Assembly (NCBI GenBank): GCA_913058345.1
Contig: CAJXQR010000003.1
Coordinates: 62,001 to 126,000 of the forward strand
DNA from: an uncultured Gammaproteobacteria bacterium
Lineage (GTDB): Bacteria > Pseudomonadota > Gammaproteobacteria > Pseudomonadales > Porticoccaceae
Length of the DNA stretch: 64,000 nucleotides
Direction of reading: 5' to 3'
Shown here: positions 29,280 through 39,055 of the stretch, piece by piece
Position numbering within the stretch: position 1 is the first letter of the stretch
Layout of the letters: the number at the start of each line of letters is the position of its first letter
Notes under the pieces: model-generated
Databases searched by the model: none
Told to the model about the DNA's origin: nothing
The model's input: only the letters and a program-made list of their open reading frames with translations
Position numbers and translations under genes: made by a program

Positions 29280-29636
29280 GTGAGCTTAGATGATCTTATT
29301 CAACAAATAAAAAACCGGCCAAATACGGTCGAATTTGAACAAGTTATGGCGGTGATAGATGCCTGCTACGACTATACAGAAAGCGCATTCAGCAATGGTG
29401 TTGGAGATGACCGGGTTGATAATGCCGCAGGTGAAAATGCCGGTTCTTGTCGAATTTTTGCTTTTGCTCAAATTAACGGCCTCAATCAATCAGAAACACT
29501 GGTTTGTTTTGGCCGGTATTTTCGCGAGGATGTGATCGGTCACCCAGAGGGATGTGATCATGCTAATATTCGAACTTTTATGCGTCACGGCTGGCAGGGT
29601 ATTCGCTTTGAGAAAACAGTTTTAGTTGCAAAATAG
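29280..29636 (+). CDS. HopJ-type family protein
   Basis: A 118-residue protein matching the HopJ type III effector family: FEQVMAVIDACYDYTESAF and CFGRYFREDVIGHPEG are conserved. The GTG at 29280 is preceded by AAGGA at good spacing, so it is preferred over the in-frame GTG at 29262. Despite the name, the family is widespread in free-living marine bacteria without type III secretion, and no such system is seen here. Role unknown. Confidence 0.82.
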   Translation: MSLDDLIQQIKNRPNTVEFEQVMAVIDACYDYTESAFSNGVGDDRVDNAAGENAGSCRIFAFAQINGLNQSETLVCFGRYFREDVIGHPEGCDHANIRTFMRHGWQGIRFEKTVLVAK

Positions 29637-29733
29637 TCTTGGCTTTAGCGGTGACAGTAAGTGAGGCATTGGATTTATCTCTTTGTCTGATGCTTAACGT
29701 CAATCATTAAAATACCAACCTTGGATCAATAAT

Positions 29734-30942
29734 ATGGATGTTTCTTTCGCAGGTATTAAGCACAGCGTTTTTATTAATTCTTTAAAGGCTTTGATTAAAC
29801 TGGCCCCTTCGGCAACGACACCAATGTCATTTGTTGGCGCTGGTAGTGCGGCGCAGTTGAGTGAACATATTGCACGCCTGGGTTTGAAGCGAGTAATGAT
29901 CGTTACCGATAAAGCATTGATTGAGCTGGGTATTGTTGCCAAGGCAGGCGATGTGCTAACAGCGGCAGGTGTTGAAGTCATAATTTATGATGGCGTTTTA
30001 CCGGACCCCACGTTCGAACTGGTGGAAATGGGCCTCTTGATGCAACGCCAACATCAGTGTGATGGTGTGCTGGCCATCGGTGGTGGTTCCGCCATTGATA
30101 CGGCGAAAACCATTGCCGCAGCGGCAACCAATGGCGGCAATGCCAGGGCGATGGTCGGTTATTTTAAAGCGAAAGTTCAGCCTCTGCCTCTATTCGCCAT
30201 TCCAACGACTTCGGGTACCGGCTCTGAAGTCACCTTCGGGGCGGTGATCTCCGATGCCGTTAGCCATGAAAAATTTATTGTCGGTGATTCTAAACTTGTA
30301 CCTCGTGCAGTGGCTCTCGATCCGGAATTACTGACGGGTTTACCTCCGGCCATTACCGCTACGACAGGTATGGATGCATTGACCCATGCCGTTGAAGCCT
30401 ATTTAAGTACGTGGGCTACGCCGCAAAATGACGCCTACGCGAAAATGGCAATAAAAATGATTTTTGAATATTTACCGGTAGCTTATGACGAGGGTGCAAA
30501 TTTGCACGCTAGAGAGCAAATGTCGATTGCTGCTTACTATGCTGGTTTGACTATTAACGAAGCTGTCGTAGGCAACGTACATGCCATCGCTCATCAGCTG
30601 GGTGCCTGGTACGGTACACCCCATGGTTTGGCCAATGCCATAGTGATGCCTGAAGTACTCCGTTTTAGTAAAGATGCTGTGACTGATCAACTCGCGGAGC
30701 TTGCCGATTTAATCGACATTGGCAATAGCACTGACACGGCCAGTGTGAAAGCAGATCACTTTATTACAGCGATTGTGCAATTGAATGAGCGTCTGGGTAT
30801 AGGCACTACGCTGGACGCGATCCGCATACCGGATATTACGGCGATTGCAGCACGGGCAGTAAAAGAGGGTGCGGGTTATCCGGTGCCTAAGCTGATGGAT
30901 CAACAAGAGTGCGAGCAGATGATTCGCGCTCTGTGTGTTTGA
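29734..30942 (+). CDS. Iron-containing alcohol dehydrogenase
   Basis: A 402-residue group III alcohol dehydrogenase. The NAD-binding GGGSAID block is at about residues 114-120. Metal ligands are in DALTHAVEAYLS and in NVHAIAHQLGAWYGTPHG. It should reduce aldehydes or oxidise alcohols with NAD(P). An N-terminal extension of about 40 residues precedes the canonical fold. It converges on the efflux operon; a 6-bp hairpin (CTGGGC / GCCCAG, 30968-30987) may end transcription in both directions. Confidence 0.9.
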   Translation: MDVSFAGIKHSVFINSLKALIKLAPSATTPMSFVGAGSAAQLSEHIARLGLKRVMIVTDKALIELGIVAKAGDVLTAAGVEVIIYDGVLPDPTFELVEMGLLMQRQHQCDGVLAIGGGSAIDTAKTIAAAATNGGNARAMVGYFKAKVQPLPLFAIPTTSGTGSEVTFGAVISDAVSHEKFIVGDSKLVPRAVALDPELLTGLPPAITATTGMDALTHAVEAYLSTWATPQNDAYAKMAIKMIFEYLPVAYDEGANLHAREQMSIAAYYAGLTINEAVVGNVHAIAHQLGAWYGTPHGLANAIVMPEVLRFSKDAVTDQLAELADLIDIGNSTDTASVKADHFITAIVQLNERLGIGTTLDAIRIPDITAIAARAVKEGAGYPVPKLMDQQECEQMIRALCV

Positions 30943-31013
30943 CGTTTAACTGATATCAACCAAGTCACTGGGCTTTGTATTGCCCAGCTAGCCCGGTGCT
31001 TGCGAGAGCCATT

Positions 31014-32444
31014 TTAAAGTTCCCCCGTCATACGCTGTAAACGAATCCAGGCCAGAGCAGAATCGTAGATTGCATTGGTGTGATTACCAAGGCTTTGCTG
31101 TCGCAGGTTTTGAGCTTCTAGCACCTCAGTACTACTGGCCAGACCTTCTCGGTAACGGTTGTTAGTCATCTTTAAATTTTCTGCCGATTGTTCCAGCACT
31201 TGCCCCAGGGCATTAATGCGCTGCTGTGTTTCGTCAAGATTTAGCCAGGCCTGGGTGACTTGCAGTTCAATTAATTGTTGGTAGTCGTCGATTTGAGCCT
31301 GTAGTGCTGCGGCCTTACGTTTAAGTTCGCCGCTCCTGTGGTGCGTAATACCCCCGTCGTAGAGTGACCACACAAGATTGACGCCATAGGCAATGACGTG
31401 ATCGTCTATCAGTAGGTCGTTATCGACATCCTGGTAGGAGCCACTGAGATAAAGCTGGGGCAGAGTGACGGCTTTAATCGTTTTTGCGGTAAAGCCAAGA
31501 GCCTCGATTTTGTTCTTGAGGGCCGACAATTCAGGCCGTAGAGCCAAGGCGAGGGCAGTCATTGCGTGTATGTCAGCTTCACACGTGGGGCTTAGCTTTT
31601 GCATGCGGTGCCCACATCGGGGGCCTGGTGGCAAGGCTTCTAGTGTGAAGGGGGTGTTCAAGGGACGATTAAGTAGTTGATTGTAACGGGCACTGGCAAT
31701 GGCTAACTGGTTTTTGACGCTTATGGCATCGTGTGTTGCATTGCTTAAAGCGACACTGGCCATGAGTTCGTCATTGCGCGAGACCAGACCTTGCCGGTGT
31801 AAGTTGGTCACATCATTTTTGTAACTGCTTAGGGTCGCAATGTGAGCACTGGCAATGGTGTTGAGCTCGCTGATTTTCAGGACTTGAATATAGGCTTCGG
31901 CGACGGCCATTTTAATATCCAGGATGGCCTGCTGCGTGTCGTTACGGCTGGCTGAAGCCTGAGCTTCGGCGGCGCTAATGCCTGCACTAATCCGGCCACT
32001 GGTGTATAGCGGCAGGGTGGCCACCGCGCTGTAGAGCATGGCGTTATCGTCGGCGAGTTGCACTTCAAAGGGCACATTCACCAGACCCTGGCCCACGGGT
32101 GCGTTGGGGAGCATTGCCAGTGAATTGCCGTTGAGGGTAGGGGAATTGTCCAGTGTCAGATATTCGGCGTTAAGGGCCAGGTTTGGCAGTCGTGCCGCTT
32201 TGGCAATAGCGATCTGTTTAAGGGCGGCCGACTGATTTTGTCGGGCGGCTTCGATCCGCTTGTTTTGACTCAAGGCCATTTGCCAGGCGTTATCGAGATT
32301 TTCAGCTGTGGCGAGAAGGCTGCTTAAACTAATTGTGGCTGCGACGATAAAAAGGCGTAACAAACTTTTATAAAATCCTTTATTGAACGAAAAAATCGCC
32401 ACAAATAATCTCCAGAAATAGTGTAAATACGCCCGCACCGCCAT
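31014..32444 (-). CDS. TolC-family outer-membrane efflux channel
   Basis: A 476-residue TolC/OEP protein and the last gene of the efflux operon. An N-terminal signal peptide (hydrophobic stretch about 12-45, ending near LLATAEN) precedes two internally repeated coiled-coil regions: ALSQNKRIEAARQ, and YREGLASSTEVLEAQNLRQQSLG near the end. It should form the outer-membrane exit duct for the RND pump encoded upstream. Confidence 0.9.
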   Translation of the reverse strand: MAVRAYLHYFWRLFVAIFSFNKGFYKSLLRLFIVAATISLSSLLATAENLDNAWQMALSQNKRIEAARQNQSAALKQIAIAKAARLPNLALNAEYLTLDNSPTLNGNSLAMLPNAPVGQGLVNVPFEVQLADDNAMLYSAVATLPLYTSGRISAGISAAEAQASASRNDTQQAILDIKMAVAEAYIQVLKISELNTIASAHIATLSSYKNDVTNLHRQGLVSRNDELMASVALSNATHDAISVKNQLAIASARYNQLLNRPLNTPFTLEALPPGPRCGHRMQKLSPTCEADIHAMTALALALRPELSALKNKIEALGFTAKTIKAVTLPQLYLSGSYQDVDNDLLIDDHVIAYGVNLVWSLYDGGITHHRSGELKRKAAALQAQIDDYQQLIELQVTQAWLNLDETQQRINALGQVLEQSAENLKMTNNRYREGLASSTEVLEAQNLRQQSLGNHTNAIYDSALAWIRLQRMTGEL

Positions 32445-32489
32445 CCGAGCTTCTGGATAACCGTCGTGTAGTGCCTGCGACCCCTGTGG

Positions 32490-35400
32490 TTACAACTTGC
32501 TCGCGCGCTTATCTTCATTGAGCAAGAATTGATAAAACAGCAGGGGAACGACGATAACCGTCAGTATTGTCGAGATGATGGTGCCGTAAATTAAAGAAAT
32601 CGCCAGACCACCAAAAATGGGGTCGCTAATCATAATACCGCTGCCGAGAATGGTAGACAGTGCGGTGAGTAGTATGGGCCGCAAGCGCAGTAGAGTGCCG
32701 GTGAGGGTGGCCTCGCGCAGAGATTTGCCCTCTTTACGCAGGTCGAGGACGAAATCAATAATCAACAGGGAATTTCTGACCACAATGCCAGCCAGGGCGA
32801 TAATGCCGATGATGGATGTGGCGGTGAACGATTGCCCCATTATCCAGTGGCCGGGAAAAACGCCAATTAAGCCAAGAGGAATGGCCGACATAGCAATTAA
32901 TGGGATTTTGAAAGACTGGTAATAGGCGACTAACAAGATATAAATAAATAATACGGCGAGGCCAAAAGCCTTCAACATATCGTTGTAGGTATCGAGTGTG
33001 AGACGGATCTCACCATCCCAGAGAATGCGATAACCCTCAAGCGTGTTGGGACTGACCCGGCTAAAGTTTAAACCAGTGGTGATCGCCAGGTTATCGCTGG
33101 CGGTGATGTTTTCCAGCTGCTTGTTAATGTGCAAGATGGCGTAGAGCGGGGCCGACTGAGTAAGTTCGCCAAGGACATAGACGACGCGCTCAAAATCTTT
33201 GCGAAAAATAGGTTTTTCGGCAATGACTTTTTCGACACGGGTTAATTCGGAGAGAGGAATACTCTGGCCCTGGGCGTTGCCAACGTAGTACATGGACAGT
33301 CCCTCGGGCTCCATGTTGAAGCGCCGGGGCACCATCATTTTAATTGGGACGGCCTGACGTTCATCGTTGAGGTGAAGGCGACCTATTTCCTCACCCAGGG
33401 TAATTCGCTGCAATAGGGTGGCAATCTGCGCGGCGTTGACACCAGCCAGGGCCGCTTTCTCTTTGTCGACGACAATATGGTATTGCTCAATACTATCGGG
33501 CAGTGAATCGTGAACCTCAACGACGTCGTAGGTGTTATTGAAAGCGGTACTCACCTGTGCGGCGATATCTTCCATAATGTTGAGGTCGCGGCCATAAATT
33601 TCTGCCAGCACAGTGGCCTGCATAGGTGGGCCGGGCGGGTCTTCAACCAGTTGGATGAGACTGCCGGGATAGCGCGTCTGGATGGGTGTCAGCAGGGGTC
33701 TCAGCTCACGAACGATATCAATAGAGCTGACTTTTCTTTCGCTTTTATCACTGAGATTAACGCGTATTTCCCCTACATGGGGGCCTTTCTTATTGTCCGC
33801 ACCTCGCAATAGACCATTAAAGTCGATGACGCCGGACTCTCCTATCCAGGTTTGATAGTTGGTAATATAAGGTTGCTCGCGCAGTCTATGGCCAATTTCT
33901 CGGGCGATTTGATCGGTCACTTCAATGGCGGTGTTCTCTGGCATATCAATGGTAATGTTGAAGGTGTTTTTGCTGTCTTTTGGCAGCATGGCCAGCTCTA
34001 CGCCGAGGAAGGATTGCGGCCCACTAATACCTGCTGGGCGCAGGAACTGCCAGGCAGGTTGTAATACGGCCAGACCGATGGCGATGATAATGAGAGCAAA
34101 GACCTGCAGGCGTAAAGAACGATTATCGATTAACGGTTTGAGAATGTTTTCGTAAATACGTGTCAGCCGGGAGCTGGCATCATATTCATTGATGTCGGTA
34201 TTTTCTTTACCTGCGTGGCCAGTTTTAATCCAACGACAGCAAGCCCACGGTGTCACGATGTAAGCGATAAGGACTGAGGCAAACATGGCGATAGGCACAT
34301 TGAAAGCGAGAGGATAAAAGTATTGGCCGACCATGCCGCTGAGAATAAATTGCGAGGCAAAAACAAGCATCACCGCGAAAGTGGCCAGATTGGTGGGATT
34401 ACCGATTTCATTGGTGGCGAGAATAGCAGCCTTCGCTTTATCGCCACTATTGAGGGAGCTGTAGTGACGGTGAATATTCTCGACCACCACGATGGCGCCA
34501 TCGACCAGCATGCCCAGAGCTAAAATCAGGGCAAACAGTGTCACTCGATTAATGGTGGGGCCAAACAGATAATCGGCGCCTAAGGTTAAAGCGAGAATCA
34601 AGGGGACCGCGAGGCCAACGATCGCTGCCTCTTTCCAGCCGAGGAAAAAGACGGTAACGACGAAGACGGAAATAAGGGCAATGCCCAGGTTTTCTATCAA
34701 CAGGTTGACGGCGTCGTTGGCTTTTTTGCCATCATTGCGGGTAATCACCACTTCAATACCGGCCGGAATAATGGTGCGTTTCATCACCTCAATGCGTGCC
34801 AACACTTCGTCAGCCATTAGCACAGCATTGCTACCGGTGATTTTTGCGACGGTGAGAGTCACAGCCGCCAGCTCCGGGTCAGCGTAGTGGTCAAAGCGTG
34901 GGTCGGCCTGACCAAAGGCAATGCGACTGAGCTTAGTACGCTCGGTGGTGGGGCCATCGACGATGGTAGCAATGTCGTCTAAATAAACTGGGCGTTGACG
35001 ATGGGTGCCGATGACCAGCTTTTTCAGGTCATCGGCACTGGAAAACTCGCCCCTAAATAAGACCTTTGACAGGCTGTTGTGATTGACTTTATCGCCAAGC
35101 GGTGTGGACAGATTGGCCGTAACCAGGGCTTGTTTAACGTCTTCAAGAGACACATTAAACGCCATAATTCTGCCGGGGTCGATTTCAATAGTGATCTGCC
35201 GGTCGCGACCACCCCGCACCGCTGTAGCTGAGACGGTTTTCAAACTGTGTAGGCCTTCGAGAACGCGATCGGCAACACGTTTGAGTTGATAATCGTTGTA
35301 GGTCTGCGAAGCCAAGGTGACGGTGACAATAGGAACAGTGTCAACATCAATACTTTTGATGAGAGGGATTGAGGTGCCCGCAGGCAGTTTGTCTCGTTGA

Positions 35401-35765
35401 CCGAGTATGTGGTCGTAAAGCTTGACCAGTGATAGCTGCTTGTCTTCTCCGACTTCAAACTGCACCATCAAAATGCCGACCGAATTCATCGAGGTAGATA
35501 TCACATGATCGACACCGGTGATTTGTTTAACGATGTTTTCTAAGGGTTGTACCACGAGGTGTTCAACCTCCCCAGGGGAGGCGCCCGGCAGTGTGACAAT
35601 AACGTGAGCCCCGGGGACGATGATTTGAGGGTTCTCTTCACGGGGCGTATAGGTAATGGCAACGACGCCGAGTAACAGGCAGCCGACGACGAATAATGGG
35701 GTGATTTTTGATTGAACAAAAAAACTGGCTAATAGTCCCGCGGGGTTAAGGCGAGGTTTACTCAC
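32490..35765 (-). CDS. RND efflux transporter permease
   Basis: A 1091-residue inner-membrane RND pump. Membrane segments cluster near residues 20-40, about 340-480 and about 870-1070, with two large periplasmic loops. The TM4 proton-relay region reads LGMLVDGAIVVVENI. The sequence is of the AcrB-like short-signature type often annotated as hydrophobe/multidrug RND. The GTG start at 35765 has GAGGGAG upstream and overlaps the adaptor stop. It functions with the adaptor and TolC gene products; substrates are unknown. Confidence 0.92.
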   Translation of the reverse strand: MSKPRLNPAGLLASFFVQSKITPLFVVGCLLLGVVAITYTPREENPQIIVPGAHVIVTLPGASPGEVEHLVVQPLENIVKQITGVDHVISTSMNSVGILMVQFEVGEDKQLSLVKLYDHILGQRDKLPAGTSIPLIKSIDVDTVPIVTVTLASQTYNDYQLKRVADRVLEGLHSLKTVSATAVRGGRDRQITIEIDPGRIMAFNVSLEDVKQALVTANLSTPLGDKVNHNSLSKVLFRGEFSSADDLKKLVIGTHRQRPVYLDDIATIVDGPTTERTKLSRIAFGQADPRFDHYADPELAAVTLTVAKITGSNAVLMADEVLARIEVMKRTIIPAGIEVVITRNDGKKANDAVNLLIENLGIALISVFVVTVFFLGWKEAAIVGLAVPLILALTLGADYLFGPTINRVTLFALILALGMLVDGAIVVVENIHRHYSSLNSGDKAKAAILATNEIGNPTNLATFAVMLVFASQFILSGMVGQYFYPLAFNVPIAMFASVLIAYIVTPWACCRWIKTGHAGKENTDINEYDASSRLTRIYENILKPLIDNRSLRLQVFALIIIAIGLAVLQPAWQFLRPAGISGPQSFLGVELAMLPKDSKNTFNITIDMPENTAIEVTDQIAREIGHRLREQPYITNYQTWIGESGVIDFNGLLRGADNKKGPHVGEIRVNLSDKSERKVSSIDIVRELRPLLTPIQTRYPGSLIQLVEDPPGPPMQATVLAEIYGRDLNIMEDIAAQVSTAFNNTYDVVEVHDSLPDSIEQYHIVVDKEKAALAGVNAAQIATLLQRITLGEEIGRLHLNDERQAVPIKMMVPRRFNMEPEGLSMYYVGNAQGQSIPLSELTRVEKVIAEKPIFRKDFERVVYVLGELTQSAPLYAILHINKQLENITASDNLAITTGLNFSRVSPNTLEGYRILWDGEIRLTLDTYNDMLKAFGLAVLFIYILLVAYYQSFKIPLIAMSAIPLGLIGVFPGHWIMGQSFTATSIIGIIALAGIVVRNSLLIIDFVLDLRKEGKSLREATLTGTLLRLRPILLTALSTILGSGIMISDPIFGGLAISLIYGTIISTILTVIVVPLLFYQFLLNEDKRASKL

Positions 35766-36843
35766 CGTGGACTCCCTCTGCCACGATACGGTCATTTTCG
35801 CTCGGACCTGCTGTGGCTGTCACGACAATGCGCTCTCCCGCTGTTAAGCCGGCAGCAACCTCCATTATTTCAGGCCATTGGCGTCTGGTTCTTACCCAGC
35901 GAAAATGTATGCGTTGGTTTTCATCCACCATATAGACGCCCTCAAGTCCGCCTTTAATAATAATAGCGCTGCGGGGCACGACCAGGTTCGGCGTTTCTCC
36001 GACCTTGAAATGGGCGCGACCAAACATACCTGAGTGTAGCTCCGTGGTATTGGGTAGTTTGATTTTGACTTTGTAGGTGCGGGAGATGGGGTCGCCCGCA
36101 TGGACTATTTGCGCGACGTTACCGACAAAGTTGTTAGATGCATTGTCGATAGTCAGGCGCACAGCATCACCGATATCAATGTGGGGTAGCTGGGACTCCG
36201 CAACGTGAGTTTCAAACAGTAAATGGTCGCGGGATTCCAGCATCAGCAAAGGCACACCAGGGGAAGCCAGGTCCCCTGTTTGCTTGTAGCGGGCAGCAAT
36301 TATACCGTCGGAGGGGCTCTGAATATGACTGTACTGACGCTGGGAAAGTGCCGTGGCGAGGGCGGCTTTGGCGCTAGCCAGGCTCTCTAGTGCGGTGTTG
36401 TATTGCAGTCGAGTTTTGCGTAATTTGACTTCTGAAATACTGCCTTCTTTCACCAGTTTTTCAAAACGCTGGACATCCGCTGAGAGATCTTTACTGAGCA
36501 CACTTGCAGAGTCGACGCCGGCCTGGGCTTGCACGATGGCATTTTCAATACCGACATTATCGAGATTAAGCAGTAACTGTCCACGCTTGACCAGATCACC
36601 TTCACGCACTGTTAGTGTCTTGATATAACCGCTTATTTTAGAGCTAATGTCGATGCGGTAATCAGATATAACGGAGCCAATTACTGTGTATTCATCGGAT
36701 AGTGTCGTCTCGCTGAGCGTCATCACCGGCAGCGTCCACTCTTGACTAGTACGAGTGAGCTCTGTCGCTTTTTCACCGCAGCCTAGTAGTAGGCTAGATA
36801 AAAGTAAAAGGCTTGCGAGTGTTATGTGGTGGGGTGTCGACAT
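35758..36843 (-). CDS. RND periplasmic adaptor lipoprotein
   Basis: A 361-residue membrane-fusion protein linking the RND pump to TolC. From the ATG at 36843 it has a lipoprotein signal with lipobox LLLGCGE, so Cys is expected to be acylated. The lipoyl/barrel-sandwich halves (REGDLVKRGQLLLNLD) flank an alpha-hairpin. The open frame extends 21 codons upstream to a TTG, but that start would not give an export signal. It lies between the TetR gene and the permease. Confidence 0.9.
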   Translation of the reverse strand: MSTPHHITLASLLLLSSLLLGCGEKATELTRTSQEWTLPVMTLSETTLSDEYTVIGSVISDYRIDISSKISGYIKTLTVREGDLVKRGQLLLNLDNVGIENAIVQAQAGVDSASVLSKDLSADVQRFEKLVKEGSISEVKLRKTRLQYNTALESLASAKAALATALSQRQYSHIQSPSDGIIAARYKQTGDLASPGVPLLMLESRDHLLFETHVAESQLPHIDIGDAVRLTIDNASNNFVGNVAQIVHAGDPISRTYKVKIKLPNTTELHSGMFGRAHFKVGETPNLVVPRSAIIIKGGLEGVYMVDENQRIHFRWVRTRRQWPEIMEVAAGLTAGERIVVTATAGPSENDRIVAEGVHGE

Positions 36844-36909
36844 GGCAACGCGTTTTCCAGAAAAGTAATGTGGCCGCTGAGTGATGATCTCAATCACAGC
36901 CCCCAATTA

Positions 36910-37503
36910 TTAAGTGGCGGATAGGCCGTTTTTTAAGAGATTGACGATATGTGCGCTTATCACCTTTGGTTTGTCGTGTACCGCTTTGTTGCCGGGTAAA
37001 AACTGTCGGCCCTGCTGGCTTTGAAAATGGCAGAGTACCAGGCCGATAATGGAGATTGATAACATGTGAGGGTCGTAAGGGGGGGTGAATTTTTCCGCGA
37101 GCTTCCGGGTCACCATAAACAAATCCGAAAACACACCTTTAACAAGATTTTGCATGCGCACTGGATTACTGTCGAGCAGTACCCATTGCAGTAGTTTTTG
37201 GAAATCGTTTTCCCTGTCTAATGTCTGAACAAACCAGGTAATAAAATGTTCGAGATTAACGATTGGGTCGGCGTTACTTTCGGTAAGGCTTTGCGCTACA
37301 TCCGTTTTGGTTGCAAAGGCATGTTTAACCGTTTCGAAGTACAGCTCTTCTTTGTCTTTAAAATGGTAGTACAGAGCGGCGGGTGTTAAGTCTATTTGAT
37401 TAGCGATGTTGCGTATGGAGACTCCATCGAAACCCGACTTGGCAAATAGCGGTATGGCGAAGCAGAGAATATCTTCTCGTGATTTGCGTGGTGAATTAAG
37501 CAT
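36910..37503 (-). CDS. TetR-family regulator of the efflux operon
   Basis: A 197-residue TetR repressor. The HTH is GVSIRNIANQIDLTPAALYYHFKDKEELY (about 25-54). The C-terminal part should bind the inducer. It is the first gene of the TetR-adaptor-permease-TolC operon, and an upstream palindrome may be its operator, implying autoregulation and derepression by pump substrates. Confidence 0.9.
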   Translation of the reverse strand: MLNSPRKSREDILCFAIPLFAKSGFDGVSIRNIANQIDLTPAALYYHFKDKEELYFETVKHAFATKTDVAQSLTESNADPIVNLEHFITWFVQTLDRENDFQKLLQWVLLDSNPVRMQNLVKGVFSDLFMVTRKLAEKFTPPYDPHMLSISIIGLVLCHFQSQQGRQFLPGNKAVHDKPKVISAHIVNLLKNGLSAT

Positions 37504-37532
37504 GCGGTGAACTCTAATTAGCTAAAGAAGTC

Positions 37533-37550
37533 ACTTAACGAACGTTTAGT
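37533..37550. promoter_or_regulatory. Candidate TetR operator palindrome
   Basis: ACTTAACGAACGTTTAGT is a near-perfect 18-bp palindrome located 30 bp upstream of the tetR-like start. AACGTT-centred palindromes with half-sites of about nine bases are common TetR-family operators. It is the clearest dyad in the 155-bp gap. Binding is inferred. Confidence 0.45.
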
Positions 37551-37658
37551 CAATTTTAATCACTGCATTAGATTAAAGCAATAGAGATTAAAATGAAGGG
37601 TAGAACTGGCTTGTGTGACCGCTAATTTAGCCGTTGGCAGTCGATAGGGCGTGGTGGC

Positions 37659-38153
37659 TTATAGCCACCGTCTGACCAGGGATTGATAATCTTGAAAATC
37701 TGCTTCGAAGCGCTCCTTGAGATGTTTCTCCTCCGGCAAAATCACATAATGCTGTAGTAGCCATAGATTCAAAGGCAAAAGAATTACCAGCCAGACATTT
37801 AGTGTGGAAAAGAACATGGCGAGGAGCAGCAGGCTGAACCCTAGATAAATTGGATTACGAGAATATTGAAAGGGCCCGCTGGTGACTAAACGGCTAACAG
37901 CCCTGTGCGGCAGCAGGGTCGTTTCATTGCGCCTTAAAGTAAATATTGACCAGGCAATAAGTAGCAGTGAACTGATCAGAACGACAGCGGCAAGCTTGTC
38001 GTTAATGGCAGCGTCTGTGGTCAAAAATGCAGGCGCAGTAAGCGGTATATATTTATTGAGAAAGTAGCCGCCGCCAACGCAAATTAAAGGGTAGATGGCG
38101 GGAGGTAACGGCATGTCTGCGCCGTCAATAGGGTCTGGCGTTGAATCGGTCAT
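37659..38153 (-). CDS. Isoprenylcysteine-methyltransferase-like membrane protein
   Basis: A 164-residue integral-membrane methyltransferase of the ICMT/PEMT type. It has three to four hydrophobic segments and the SAM-binding signature GPFQYSRNPIYLG with the C-terminal PEEKHLKERFEADFQDY. Bacterial relatives methylate small or lipid thiols or amines; the substrate is unknown. It stands between the efflux operon and rsmE on the same strand. Confidence 0.85.
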   Translation of the reverse strand: MTDSTPDPIDGADMPLPPAIYPLICVGGGYFLNKYIPLTAPAFLTTDAAINDKLAAVVLISSLLLIAWSIFTLRRNETTLLPHRAVSRLVTSGPFQYSRNPIYLGFSLLLLAMFFSTLNVWLVILLPLNLWLLQHYVILPEEKHLKERFEADFQDYQSLVRRWL

Positions 38154-38198
38154 TGGCTGTCCTGAGTTATGTGAGGGACACAGTCTTGCTAGCTTTGT

Positions 38199-38942
38199 TT
38201 AATTATGAGTGCTGCGATCGTCATTTTCCAGATTGACGGCGAAGCGGCTTATCAAGCTGCTGACGGCGACTTCAACAGTCAAAATTCTAGGCCCCAGGGA
38301 AGCGGCGACAAAACCGAATTCGGCAAATTTTTCAATTTCATAGGGAATGAAGCCACCTTCTGGTCCGATAGCAAGAGTCAGTGCGTTCAGCGGGGCCGTT
38401 CCTATCGCTTCTGTCGCCCGGGGGTGAGCCACTATCCGTGTTGAATGAGCGGCGATCGTGTCGAGCTCGTCTTCAACAAAAGGCTTGAAGCGGGGGTGGA
38501 GATGAATGTCGGGTAATTGGGTGTCGATGGACTGCTCAAGACCGAGTATGAGTTGCTCGCGTGTTTTTTCTGCCTCCAGAAAAGGACTCTGCCAATAGCT
38601 TTTTTCCACCCGCCAGCTAGCAATTAAGTGTATTTCTTTGATGCCCAAGCTGGTAGCTGCTTGCAAGATACGACGCAGCATTTTCGGGCGGGGCAGGGCC
38701 AGGATCAGCTTGATGGGAAGTGGCGTCGGTGGGGGCTCGGTGAGTTCAATTCGCAGCTCAGCGACATCACTATTGATGGTAAGAAGGTGTGCTTTACCGA
38801 TTTTCCCGTTGAGCAAACCGGCTATTAAACAATCACCAGCGTTAGCGTTGATGACGGTGTTTAAATGTCGTAAACGCCGACCACGTATTTGTACGTGGTC
38901 GGCGCTAATAAAGTCGTCGGGGTGAAGAAGTAAGAGATTCAT
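38199..38942 (-). CDS. rsmE: 16S rRNA (uracil1498-N3)-methyltransferase
   Basis: RsmE methylates U1498 in the decoding region of 16S rRNA using SAM. The N-terminal PUA-like domain (HVQIRGRRLRHLNTV) and the C-terminal SPOUT knot with LTLAIGPEGGFIPYEIE are diagnostic. The ATG at 38942 gives a 247-residue protein of normal length. It is the last host gene before the prophage. A 7-bp dyad GGGTAAC / GTTACCC (38949-38972) lies just upstream. Confidence 0.93.
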   Translation of the reverse strand: MNLLLLHPDDFISADHVQIRGRRLRHLNTVINANAGDCLIAGLLNGKIGKAHLLTINSDVAELRIELTEPPPTPLPIKLILALPRPKMLRRILQAATSLGIKEIHLIASWRVEKSYWQSPFLEAEKTREQLILGLEQSIDTQLPDIHLHPRFKPFVEDELDTIAAHSTRIVAHPRATEAIGTAPLNALTLAIGPEGGFIPYEIEKFAEFGFVAASLGPRILTVEVAVSSLISRFAVNLENDDRSTHN

Positions 38943-39000
38943 TAGCTTGGGTAACAAAAGTGTATGTTACCCGTGGCACCATTTTGTTGAGGGGTCATTG

Positions 39001-39021
39001 ATTGGTGCCCCGGAGAGGCGG
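39001..39021 (-). other. Possible attL: tRNA 3'-end-like sequence
   Basis: On the minus strand this segment ends in CTCTCCGGGGCACCA, like the acceptor stem and CCA of a bacterial tRNA (leucine-type acceptors often end GGGGCACCA). The preceding bases do not form a proper T-arm, so it is at most a displaced 3' fragment. Its orientation, pointing from prophage into host, is that expected if the intact tRNA lies at the far, unseen end. Not proven. Confidence 0.35.
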
Positions 39022-39055
39022 CGATTTATTCCTTAAAAACAAACAGTTATGTGAT

